Source of the DNA: Segatella copri | Lineage (GTDB): Bacteria; Bacteroidota; Bacteroidia; Bacteroidales; Bacteroidaceae | Reading direction: 5' to 3' | DNA length: 64,000 nucleotides | Assembly (NCBI RefSeq): GCF_949820605.1 | Contig: NZ_CATKVU010000007.1 | Location: forward strand, 430,953 to 494,952 | In this document: piece by piece, positions 17,334-24,973 of the stretch | Numbering within the stretch: position 1 is the first letter of the stretch | How the letters are laid out: every line of letters begins with the position of its first letter | Notes under the pieces: model-generated | Told to the model about the DNA's origin: nothing | Database searches by the model: none | What the model saw: the letters and a program-made list of their open reading frames with translations, nothing else | Program-made: the position numbers and the translations under genes

Positions 17334-18806
17334 TTAATATTTTTTGTTGTCATCTTTGCATTCCTCGTGGTAGTACTTCTTGTTTTGAACGGCATTGGAA
17401 TTTTCGAGCCGGTTGTATACCCCACACCAGAATATCATTTTTCTGAGTTTGAACTGTAATGTTGTGGCTTTTTGGTCTTTGCGAATATTGTCTTCTTTGG
17501 CATATATATAATAGGTACGCCATAACAACCACCACCAAAACTTCTCATAATGATAGATGTTCTTATATGGGAAATAGTAGTTCTTTCGTGAAGCGTATTC
17601 TCCCCCGTTCTTGTACTCATGTGCTGAAAGGCACAGACCATCGTTGGTCATCACCACGACATCTGCACCGAAACACTTGAACCAAGGCCAAGTCTTTCTC
17701 TTTTGTGCTAGTCTTCCTAAGATTCCATGTTTGTTTAGCTCATCCTTGATGATACTGATGCAATCTGACTTGGAATATTTGAAGTGTGTCATGATATTTT
17801 GTATGCCAAAAAGATTAATGGTCTTTCCAAAGAATCCCCAATCGAAATCGGCTACTCTCACATCATCGTAAGGAAGATAAGTGCATTCTGTTTTGAGAAG
17901 CGATTTGCAATAATAGATGATAGCTTCTTCCGTAAGAGCGATGCGCTCTTTTTTGAACCAGTTTGAAGGAATCACATATTTGGAAAGGGAAAATGCAGGC
18001 TTAAATTCATGTAGCTTTTCTGCTCCAATCTTCGCTTTATGGTTCTTGCAGTGTTCCTCTAAAACTTCGGCTTCTTGATGTTTGATGGCATCAATTTCTA
18101 TCTGGTCATGATAGCCAAAATAGATGTTGGTGTTTCTTGTATTTATGTCTTTACAGAAGAAGGCTACTTCTCTAACAGGAACACACGTTCTCCATTCCGT
18201 TCCTCCGAAACAGTTGTGGCTGAGTGTGATATAGTCGTTGTTTACCCACAAGAAAGGCTGGGTAAGTTTATGTTGCTTGGTGATTTGACTTTTTATGAAA
18301 CGAGAGTCTGGCCAGGAAAAACGAGCAAAGTTGTTGATACAAACGTCTCTGACGTAAATAGCGAAGTCTTTTTTGAGTCGAACATTCCATTGGTTGTCAT
18401 AAGCACCAAACTCAGTTCTTTTGCGAATTCCTATTTTGCTAAAGACATCAAAATAAATCATGTCATCTAATGGTAAACTGCGTTCTTTTGGTTCTCCCCA
18501 TAAAAAATAACGATGTTTTCTTCTTGCCTTAATACTTTTGCCATCGCAATAGATTTCCTGCACCCAAAACCTTGAACCATTAACATATACACGTTTAAGG
18601 AAAAACGACTTGTGAAATTCCTTATCCGTTGTGGTTTGAATGGTATGACGTTTCTTGGCAAGGGCGGTAAAGATTAAGCTGTCAACCTCTTCCTTGGATG
18701 CCCCTTCTTTCTTAGCTCGCTTATAGATAACATGCCTTTTGTGGTTGTCAAACTCATTTGGCTCGATAGCAAGATAGACTAGTTCTTTCAGTTCCTCTGA
18801 GCACAT
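17334..18806 (-). CDS. 490-residue protein with TerB-like N-domain, first gene of the operon
   Basis: No function recognised. Residues 1-50 (MCSEELKELVYLAIEPNEFD..., ERxxxYKRAKKEGASKEEVDSLI) match the N-terminal module of two other operon members. The rest alternates beta-rich stretches with many aromatic residues; two segments (about 95-150 and 325-430) each look like a small barrel of PH-like type (DMIYFDVFSKIGIRKR; DVRVADFDWGFFGKTINLF). There is a Trp-rich patch FWWWLLWRTYYIYAKED but no convincing membrane span. It opens the operon; a 17-bp gap separates it from the YARHG gene. A structured RNA is encoded divergently just upstream. Confidence 0.7.
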   Translation of the reverse strand: MCSEELKELVYLAIEPNEFDNHKRHVIYKRAKKEGASKEEVDSLIFTALAKKRHTIQTTTDKEFHKSFFLKRVYVNGSRFWVQEIYCDGKSIKARRKHRYFLWGEPKERSLPLDDMIYFDVFSKIGIRKRTEFGAYDNQWNVRLKKDFAIYVRDVCINNFARFSWPDSRFIKSQITKQHKLTQPFLWVNNDYITLSHNCFGGTEWRTCVPVREVAFFCKDINTRNTNIYFGYHDQIEIDAIKHQEAEVLEEHCKNHKAKIGAEKLHEFKPAFSLSKYVIPSNWFKKERIALTEEAIIYYCKSLLKTECTYLPYDDVRVADFDWGFFGKTINLFGIQNIMTHFKYSKSDCISIIKDELNKHGILGRLAQKRKTWPWFKCFGADVVVMTNDGLCLSAHEYKNGGEYASRKNYYFPYKNIYHYEKFWWWLLWRTYYIYAKEDNIRKDQKATTLQFKLRKMIFWCGVYNRLENSNAVQNKKYYHEECKDDNKKY

Positions 18807-18909
18807 AGTTTTATCCTATAATTTGTGTCCTATGGCTCCAATTCAGACGGTTATAATTAGGTTATGTGCCAATATGCACGAAAAAGCGTGAAGCCTACTG
18901 TTGCTCGCT

Positions 18910-19133
18910 CCACCTTTGAGGCCTTAGGACTTGCCTTTCACGTCAGAACAAGCAACGAGACCCCACGCCGATATGTGTAGGTATACTCCCATATAGACAG
19001 CTCTTTGGGAGCTGTCTAATGGAAGGTACATATATACATACCCATAGGCATCATCGTTGCATGGTTCTTTGACGTGAGATTTGGAGTGTCCTAAGTTCCA
19101 AAGGTCAAAAACCAAGCGCAATAACGCTTTTTT
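18910..19133 (+). ncRNA. Rod-shaped structured RNA, 6S RNA (SsrS) candidate
   Basis: A long irregular hairpin without coding capacity. Paired segments from outside to inside: CCTTT 18913-18917 with 19100-19104; CTTAGGAC 18923-18930 with 19088-19095; TCACGTCA 18938-18945 with 19070-19077; GAAC 18946-18949 with 19064-19067; GCAACGA 18952-18958 with 19054-19060; apical AGACAGCTC 18995-19003 with 19009-19017. A purine/pyrimidine bubble lies in the middle. The plus strand is favoured because a hairpin AAGCG/CGCTT (19114-19129) with a T run follows. A degenerate -7 box TACTGTTG is at 18896-18903. About 190 nt, rod shape and central bubble fit 6S RNA; identity is inferred. Confidence 0.6.
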
Positions 19134-19440
19134 ATGTTTGCCCTTAACAAAGTGTCACTCTTTTAAGCGACTTCTGTATAGGGCTGTTTGCTGTCATATC
19201 ATACAGTAAGTACGAAACAGTACTGCAAAAATAATAAAAGTTACCGAAATAACCAAAAAAAATACGGAGAATTTTTGAAAATGAAGGTAAAATACAAACT
19301 TCTATGCATGTAGATGTACTTTTTATCTCGCATGCATTATTATATAAGGTGAATTTGTTTTATAATTTGTGTTTGGGCTAAATGTGAGTCACTCGAAAAC
19401 CGGTTCCAACTCAATGAAACCGGTTTTCGAGTTCTCGTTT
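19134..19440. other. Non-coding interval with a 15-bp perfect hairpin
   Basis: A+T-rich with no credible gene. The only structure is ACTCGAAAACCGGTT (19391-19405) paired exactly with 19418-19432, nine bases before the stop of the minus-strand antitoxin gene, so probably the 3' hairpin of that transcript, though no T run follows on the minus strand. Confidence 0.5.
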
Positions 19441-20430
19441 TTACAGTGCCTTCAGCGAGAAGGCATAGTCGTAGTCTATTCGTCCATGACTGCCTATGTT
19501 GTCGAGCCATGCTGCTTCATGATGGCTGATTTCCGAGATTGTGTTTGGCGTTTCATTCTTGAATGTTTCATAGACCTTAGCGAGACAACTTAGTTCTTCT
19601 TCACTGAGACTTGCTTCGTCAAATTCCAATGCTGACACAAGTTTTGTTCCACTGTTTCCATTCTTGCTTTCGATAGGCATTTGCTCTATATCATCCACGA
19701 GACTATACACCCGGTCCCATCGCTCTGGGACTGGTCCGTAAGGTACTGCCTTAAATACTAAGCCTGTCAATCCTAATCCTCTGCTCCTGTAGGCAAGAAA
19801 GTCGGCATAGAAGAGAAGTTTGTTCATTTGTGTAACGAAGACTCCGTTAAATTTCTCTATGAAGTACAGCATCGTGTTTTTTAATTTGCTTATTGAAGGC
19901 AGGGCATAGCCATTCCATTGATTTCTTCCATCGGTAGTAAAAATCAATTGTTTGATAAGTTTCGAGGTGTTTGATTCATATTCTAATTCCTCGATACACA
20001 ACATAATCTTGTCGTATTCCTCTGTATTCAGTAAGTTTTTGGCAGCTTCAACAAATGTGGCAAACACTGCAGGTACTTGTATGGTCTTCAGTATCCTTCC
20101 GTTTGTAAGACTTGGCATATCACCATTCTCGTACAGTCGATATTGGTTTTCACCGAACCCCAATATCACTGACATCTTGGTGGCCGACAGACCATATTTT
20201 CTGCGTATACTGCGTATCTCGTCAGGGAATGGAATTCCATACTTAGTACGATATTGATTATATATCTGCATTGTATTGGCGGTATCCAATTCTGTTGTTG
20301 TAAACAGTTCGCGTGTATCTACGCACTGATAGCTAAGAAAAGTGTATTCGAACTTTTCTTTTCTGAAAACTGCTGTTCGTTTCTCCGAATGCAGTACTAC
20401 ATTTCCTCCTGTAAATGGACTTTTCATCAT
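19441..20430 (-). CDS. HTH-XRE antitoxin with Panacea (SocA/DUF4065) domain
   Basis: A 329-residue protein. After a short N-terminal region, residues 60-125 form an MqsA-type XRE helix-turn-helix (DEIRSIRRKYGLSATKMSVILG, FGENQYRLYENGDMPS). Residues about 175-290 form a Panacea domain (MNKLLFYADFLAYRSRGLGL, KAVPYGPVPERWDRVY). Panacea proteins are known as antitoxins that neutralise many unrelated toxins and, with the HTH, repress their own operon. It follows a 115-residue gene by 8 bp in the toxin-first order usual for HTH-antitoxins. No N-terminal zinc-binding CxxC motif is seen, unlike true MqsA. Confidence 0.85.
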   Translation of the reverse strand: MMKSPFTGGNVVLHSEKRTAVFRKEKFEYTFLSYQCVDTRELFTTTELDTANTMQIYNQYRTKYGIPFPDEIRSIRRKYGLSATKMSVILGFGENQYRLYENGDMPSLTNGRILKTIQVPAVFATFVEAAKNLLNTEEYDKIMLCIEELEYESNTSKLIKQLIFTTDGRNQWNGYALPSISKLKNTMLYFIEKFNGVFVTQMNKLLFYADFLAYRSRGLGLTGLVFKAVPYGPVPERWDRVYSLVDDIEQMPIESKNGNSGTKLVSALEFDEASLSEEELSCLAKVYETFKNETPNTISEISHHEAAWLDNIGSHGRIDYDYAFSLKAL

Positions 20431-20438
20431 TTCTTCTT

Positions 20439-20786
20439 TTATTTGAATTGATAAACCAGTTTATACTCTGCGACATGGAAAGAGATGCACACGGCGCTAT
20501 TGTTAGCGATGCCCATCGAAATTTTGATATAGACATCCTGCGATTTTACTTTCTTTCCAAACACCCATAAATCTGCCACTTTGTTAAGCGTGTCTTCTAA
20601 GGGACCTTCTACGAAATCATCAACTTCTAGGTTCTTGATGATTTCGAGACGTTTGAGGGCTGTAATTTCCAAGTCCAATAGGGCTTGAGTATTTTTTCCT
20701 CTATCGTCACGGAAGACTATGCCAAATATTTTAGCTTTGTCCTTGAAACGCTTTAGAAATAGCGAGACTTCATCTTCTTTATTCAT
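20439..20786 (-). CDS. Putative toxin partner of the Panacea antitoxin
   Basis: A 115-residue protein, first gene of the pair. Clear blocks are KIFGIVFRDDRGKNTQALLDLEI (about 19-41), LEVDDFVEGPLEDTL, and a C-terminal strand-rich part VYIKISMGIANNSAVCISFHVAEYKLVYQF. Size, strands and position fit a small toxin, possibly an MqsR-like RNase fold, but I do not recognise active-site residues and so do not name a family. The gene start is preceded at 20810-20875 by a -7 box and three AGTTGAAA sites. Confidence 0.65.
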   Translation of the reverse strand: MNKEDEVSLFLKRFKDKAKIFGIVFRDDRGKNTQALLDLEITALKRLEIIKNLEVDDFVEGPLEDTLNKVADLWVFGKKVKSQDVYIKISMGIANNSAVCISFHVAEYKLVYQFK

Positions 20787-20809
20787 TGTTTGATATTTAT
20801 TTTGTGCTG

Positions 20810-20875
20810 CAAATATACATTAATTAGTTGAAAAATACAAATTATTTTTCGCTATTTTCAACTTTTTAGTTGAAA
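20810..20875 (-). promoter_or_regulatory. Promoter and probable operator of the toxin-antitoxin operon
   Basis: The minus-strand -7 box TATATTTG is at 20810-20817. Upstream of it, AGTTGAAA occurs at 20826-20833 and 20868-20875 and inverted at 20856-20863. Such paired inverted sites fit dimer binding by the XRE-Panacea protein. Confidence 0.55.
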
Positions 20876-20913
20876 TTATTTGTTTTGGGATATTGAATGG
20901 AAAAAGTAAAAAG

Positions 20914-20984
20914 GGTAAAAAAGTAAAAAGAAAGCAGGCAGATGACATCCCGCCAGGCTCTTTTTACCTTTTTACTTTTTTACC
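20914..20984. terminator. 17-bp perfect hairpin between manA and the TA operon
   Basis: GGTAAAAAAGTAAAAAG (20914-20930) pairs exactly with 20968-20984 around a GC-richer loop. It lies 8 bp past the manA stop on the minus strand; the A/T composition gives T-rich arms on either strand, so it could end manA transcription. Confidence 0.5.
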
Positions 20985-20991
20985 TTTAAAT

Positions 20992-21954
20992 TTATACGTA
21001 TGTCTCCAGGAACTTCAAGGTTCCTTCTATCTTCAATGTCTTGGTGCTGGCAGGAACAACGATGCTTTCGCCGCCCTGGAGCGTAATCTCGTTACCCTCG
21101 TTGTCGGTAATCTTAGACTCACCCTTCAAGCCAATCAGAATCACGAAGCTGTCCAATTCTGAATAATCCAGCGTCATTGGCTCATCGAGATCATAAACGG
21201 CTGTGGTGAAGTAAGGACACTGCACCATGCTTACACCCTGATTCTTGGCAGGAGTGTAGTGCTGGCGATAGTCTGGCAATACGGTGTAGTCGATGCACTC
21301 AGCAGCCTCCTTGGTGTGGAGCTGACGATAGTTGCCATCCTTGTCCTTGCGTTTGAAGTCGTAGATGCGATAGGTAACATCGCTGGTCTGCTGAATCTCG
21401 ACAACGAAACAGCCTGTTCCGATGGCGTGAATTCTGCCGGCTGGGATAAAGAAGCAGTCGTCCTCCTTCATGTTATACTGAGCCAGGGCATCGGTGATGG
21501 TATCGTTCTCTACCATCTCCTTGTACTGCTCAGGAGTAATCTGCATCTTCAAGCCGTTGTAGAGTTTGGCATCCGGCTCGCATGGCAGCGCATACCACAT
21601 CTCGGTCTTGCCGCGTTCCTTACCTTGCTTCTTGGCAATTTCATCATTAGGATGCACCTGGATAGAGAGGTCGCGGTTGGCATCGATAAACTTGATGAGC
21701 AGTGGAAACTCATTGCCGAAACGCTTGTAGTTCTCTTCTCCGAGGAAGCTTCCCTTCCGTTCTGCAACAACCTCGTTGAGATTCTTGCCCTGCATCTCGC
21801 CATCGGCTACGATGCTTTCATTTCCTGGTACTCCAGAGATTTCCCAGCTTTCTCCCACATTCTCTTGCTTTACGTCGAGATGCTTGAAAGTGATAATCTT
21901 ACTGCCACCCCAGATGGTGGATTTTAATAGCGGTTGAAATTTTAATGGTTTCAT
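20992..21954 (-). CDS. manA: Mannose-6-phosphate isomerase, class I
   Basis: A 320-residue cytosolic cupin enzyme interconverting fructose-6-phosphate and mannose-6-phosphate, feeding GDP-sugar synthesis. Zinc-site motifs of the short bacterial type are visible: SIQVHPND (about 96-103), GKTEMWY (glutamate ligand, about 114-120) and AGRIHAIG (about 171-178). The N-terminal PLLKSTIWGG is typical. Length fits the compact Bacteroidota/Firmicutes form rather than the 390-residue E. coli form. It stands alone, with a 180-bp A/T-rich leader to trkH in the same orientation. Confidence 0.95.
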   Translation of the reverse strand: MKPLKFQPLLKSTIWGGSKIITFKHLDVKQENVGESWEISGVPGNESIVADGEMQGKNLNEVVAERKGSFLGEENYKRFGNEFPLLIKFIDANRDLSIQVHPNDEIAKKQGKERGKTEMWYALPCEPDAKLYNGLKMQITPEQYKEMVENDTITDALAQYNMKEDDCFFIPAGRIHAIGTGCFVVEIQQTSDVTYRIYDFKRKDKDGNYRQLHTKEAAECIDYTVLPDYRQHYTPAKNQGVSMVQCPYFTTAVYDLDEPMTLDYSELDSFVILIGLKGESKITDNEGNEITLQGGESIVVPASTKTLKIEGTLKFLETYV

Positions 21955-22141
21955 TATTACCTATATTTAGTTTATAAATGTACTCTTCAGTACGGTTTCT
22001 TACTCTCCGGTAAGGCTCTTGCTGAACCTATACCTTATTATATATAACGCTTTTTGTGCGAAATATACTTAGTCTAGTAAGCGTATTTCTTACTTCAAAT
22101 ATCAACTTCTCTTTTATTTTCTAACTCCCCCTCTGGGTATG

Positions 22142-23599
22142 TTAGTTCTCTCTCCAGAATGCTGGTGTAAAGATAACCAGCACACTGAATATTTCCAGAC
22201 GACCGATGAGCATCATCAGCGAGCAGAACCATTTTGCCACATCCGGCAGTTCGCTCCACGACATGGTTGGTCCGATTTCCGTACCCAGCGTAGGTCCCAC
22301 ATTACCCACACAACTCAGGGTGATGGTGATGGCATTTGTATTGTCGATGCCCATGGCTATCATCGTGAACGATATCACCAGACAGATGATGAGATAAGTG
22401 GTGAGGAAGGCAAGCAGCGTAACACGCTTCTGCATCGGTACGTTCACACCATCAATCTTCAATGGCAGCACGGCGTTAGGATGCAGAATCTGGCGGAATT
22501 CATTCTTCACCATTCTTACCAGCATCACGCCACGGATACATTTCAAACCTCCACTCGTACTGCCCGAGCAGGCTCCGAAGAACATGCAGGCTGCCAATAC
22601 CACCCAGGTAACATGAGGCCACACAGCAGCATCGTCGTTAAACAGACCGGTGGTGGTGATGAAAGAAACCACCTGGAAGATAGCACTTCTGAAGGCATGC
22701 TCCACATCGTAGTTGCGCATCACCATCAGCTCTACCATGATGAAGGCGCTGAATGCAGCAACCATGAATGCATAGAACTTAAACTCTGAGTTCTTGAACA
22801 GATCCTTGATTTTAAACTTGATGACGGCTGCATAGAGCAGGGTGAAGTTCACACCCGACAGGAAACAGAAGAACGTACAGATGTATTCCAGCGCTGGTGA
22901 ATGGAAGAACTCGGTACTGCTGTTGTGGGTAGCGAAACCACCCGTTGCCGTCGTGCTCATCGCATAGTTGAAACTGTCGAAGAGATTCATTCCTGCCACA
23001 TAGTAGGAGGCGATGCAGGCGATGGTGAGCATCAGATAGATACTCCATATCCATTTGGCCGAAGTGGAAAGCCGGGGATGCAATTTCGTTTTGATAGGTC
23101 CTGTTGCCTCGGCAGCAAACACCTTGGTCTGTCCTCCTACAAGCGATGGCAGCAGGGCGATGGTGAAGAACACGATTCCCAGACCGCCTATCCATTGGGT
23201 GAGCGAACGCCAGAAAAGCAGTCCGTGGGGAAAACATTCTACATCGTCTAATATCGTGGCTCCCGTTGTCGTAAATCCCGACATGGTTTCAAAGTAGGCA
23301 TCGGTAAAGTTGTTGATGTATCCACTCACCATGAAGGGGAGGGTTCCGAAGAAACTGAATACAATCCATGAGAGCGTTACCACGAGATAGGCATCACGGC
23401 GCGACATTGAGTTATCTGCTCCGTGTCCTCGCCATTTCAGCACCAGTCCGCCTCCGATAGTGGTAAGTGTTGCCACAATGAAGGCAAAGATGTCGTCCTG
23501 CTGGTAATAGAAAGCTACCAGCAGACTGACGAAGAGCAGGAATGCTTCTATGAAAAGCAGTTGCCCTAAAATCTTATATATTAATTTTCTGTTTATCAT
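22142..23599 (-). CDS. trkH: Trk/Ktr-type potassium uptake channel subunit
   Basis: A 485-residue inner-membrane protein with four M1-P-M2 repeats. The pore-loop glycines are seen in TTTGATILDD (about 110), TTATGGFATHN (about 227), FITTTGLFND (about 309) and SCVGNVGPTLG (about 420). It moves K+ (with Na+ or H+) under control of the cytosolic TrkA encoded 30 bp upstream. It is the third gene of a dxs-trkA-trkH run on the minus strand. Its start at 23599 follows trkA closely, so it depends on the dxs promoter. Confidence 0.95.
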   Translation of the reverse strand: MINRKLIYKILGQLLFIEAFLLFVSLLVAFYYQQDDIFAFIVATLTTIGGGLVLKWRGHGADNSMSRRDAYLVVTLSWIVFSFFGTLPFMVSGYINNFTDAYFETMSGFTTTGATILDDVECFPHGLLFWRSLTQWIGGLGIVFFTIALLPSLVGGQTKVFAAEATGPIKTKLHPRLSTSAKWIWSIYLMLTIACIASYYVAGMNLFDSFNYAMSTTATGGFATHNSSTEFFHSPALEYICTFFCFLSGVNFTLLYAAVIKFKIKDLFKNSEFKFYAFMVAAFSAFIMVELMVMRNYDVEHAFRSAIFQVVSFITTTGLFNDDAAVWPHVTWVVLAACMFFGACSGSTSGGLKCIRGVMLVRMVKNEFRQILHPNAVLPLKIDGVNVPMQKRVTLLAFLTTYLIICLVISFTMIAMGIDNTNAITITLSCVGNVGPTLGTEIGPTMSWSELPDVAKWFCSLMMLIGRLEIFSVLVIFTPAFWREN

Positions 23600-23629
23600 A
23601 TATGAAGTATTTCTCTATCTCCTTCACGC

Positions 23630-24973
23630 TTAGATGAAGTATTTCTCAATTTTCTTCATGTTGATGTTGTGGCAGAAAACCATCACCGAGTCGCCCGGTT
23701 CTATCTGTGTATTACCCGAAACGAGCATTCCTTCTTCACCGCGAACCAGTCCACCGATGGTTACACCGATAGGCATGCCGAGTTCCTTCACCGGTTTTTG
23801 GGTTACCTTCGAACCTTCTTTGGCTATAAACTCAGCCACATCGGCGTTAGCGCTCATCAGGAATCTCACGTTCATCACGTCAGCATCAAGCATCATCTGG
23901 TAGATGTAGCTGGCGGCAATCATCTTCTTGTTGATGATGGTACCGATATCCAGACTCTCTGCCATGCTCACGTAGTCTACGTTTTCTACGGCAGCCACCG
24001 TCTTGCGCACACCCATTCTCTTGGCGGTAAGACAGGCCAGAATATTGGTTTCGGCGTTACCGGTCAGTGCCACGAAGGCCTGGGTACTGCGGATACCTTC
24101 TTCTACGAGTAGCGGAATGTCGCGTCCGTCACCATGAATGATGAGCGTCTTGTTCTCATCGAGAATATCGTTGAGATATTCGCAGCGCTCCTCGCTCATC
24201 TCGATAATCTTGCATTCCATATATTCCGGCATCTTCTTCACGGCTCTTACGGCTGTGCGTCCGCCACCCATAATCATCACGTTCTTCACATCCACATAGT
24301 GCTCCTTGCCTACAATCTTGCGGATATATGGGATATAGTTGCGGGTGGTCATGAAGTAGGCGAGGTCGTAGAGTTTCAGCTCGTCGTTACCGCCAGGGAT
24401 GATGGTATCGCTGCCTCGCTTGATGGCTACCACGTGGTATGGGTCGTTAGGACCGCTGATGTTCTTGAGCGGTTCGTTCAGTATCTCGCATCCTTCGCGC
24501 AGTTTGATGCCGAGCATGACGAGTGCGCCGTCGTGTACATCCCAGCGTTGGCGTACCCAACTCATTTTCAGTCCGTTATTGATATCTACGGCTGCGAGCA
24601 TCTCCGGATAAATCAGTTTGCTGATACCTAATTCTTTGAAGAATTCCTGAGCCTGCTGATCCATATATTCCGGATTATCCACACGGGCCACCGTTCTTTT
24701 GGCACCCAGGTTCTTGGCAAGGATGCTAGCTGTGATGTTGGTACTTTCTACCGGAGTAACGGCAATGAAGAGGTCGGCATCTGCAACCCCCGCATCGCGT
24801 AAGATGTGAAGACTGGTAGGCTTGCCCAGCATGGTGAGCAGGTCGCAGTCGGAGCCAATGCTTGCCAGGCGCTCTTCGCTTTCATCGATGAGCGTAATCT
24901 CTTCATTGCTGCGTGACAGGAGTCTCGCCAGGTGAGTACCTATGGCATATGCGCCAGCTATGATTATTTTCAT
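23630..24973 (-). CDS. trkA: Trk potassium transport NAD-binding regulator
   Basis: A 447-residue cytosolic protein with two RCK units, each an N-terminal Rossmann fold followed by a C-terminal RCK_C domain. The first Rossmann loop reads [16 protein letters not shown], so the second glycine of the usual GxGxxG is Tyr; the second unit begins [16 protein letters not shown]. Acidic strand end [10 protein letters not shown] (about 28-37) is present. It gates TrkH by binding nucleotides. The start codon overlaps the dxs stop as ATGA, showing translational coupling with an otherwise unrelated isoprenoid gene. Confidence 0.95.
   Translation of the reverse strand: MKIIIAGAYAIGTHLARLLSRSNEEITLIDESEERLASIGSDCDLLTMLGKPTSLHILRDAGVADADLFIAVTPVESTNITASILAKNLGAKRTVARVDNPEYMDQQAQEFFKELGISKLIYPEMLAAVDINNGLKMSWVRQRWDVHDGALVMLGIKLREGCEILNEPLKNISGPNDPYHVVAIKRGSDTIIPGGNDELKLYDLAYFMTTRNYIPYIRKIVGKEHYVDVKNVMIMGGGRTAVRAVKKMPEYMECKIIEMSEERCEYLNDILDENKTLIIHGDGRDIPLLVEEGIRSTQAFVALTGNAETNILACLTAKRMGVRKTVAAVENVDYVSMAESLDIGTIINKKMIAASYIYQMMLDADVMNVRFLMSANADVAEFIAKEGSKVTQKPVKELGMPIGVTIGGLVRGEEGMLVSGNTQIEPGDSVMVFCHNINMKKIEKYFI

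Noticed and set aside
18910..19133. tmRNA or RNase P RNA
   Set aside because: No tRNA-like ends or tag frame for tmRNA, and no RNase P core segments; the fold is one rod.
19369..19593. Plus-strand 74-codon open frame
   Set aside because: It overlaps the antitoxin gene and a hairpin; no family or start signal.
20439..20786. Firm naming of the toxin as MqsR
   Set aside because: The antitoxin has an MqsA-like HTH, but no MqsR active-site residues could be recognised with certainty.
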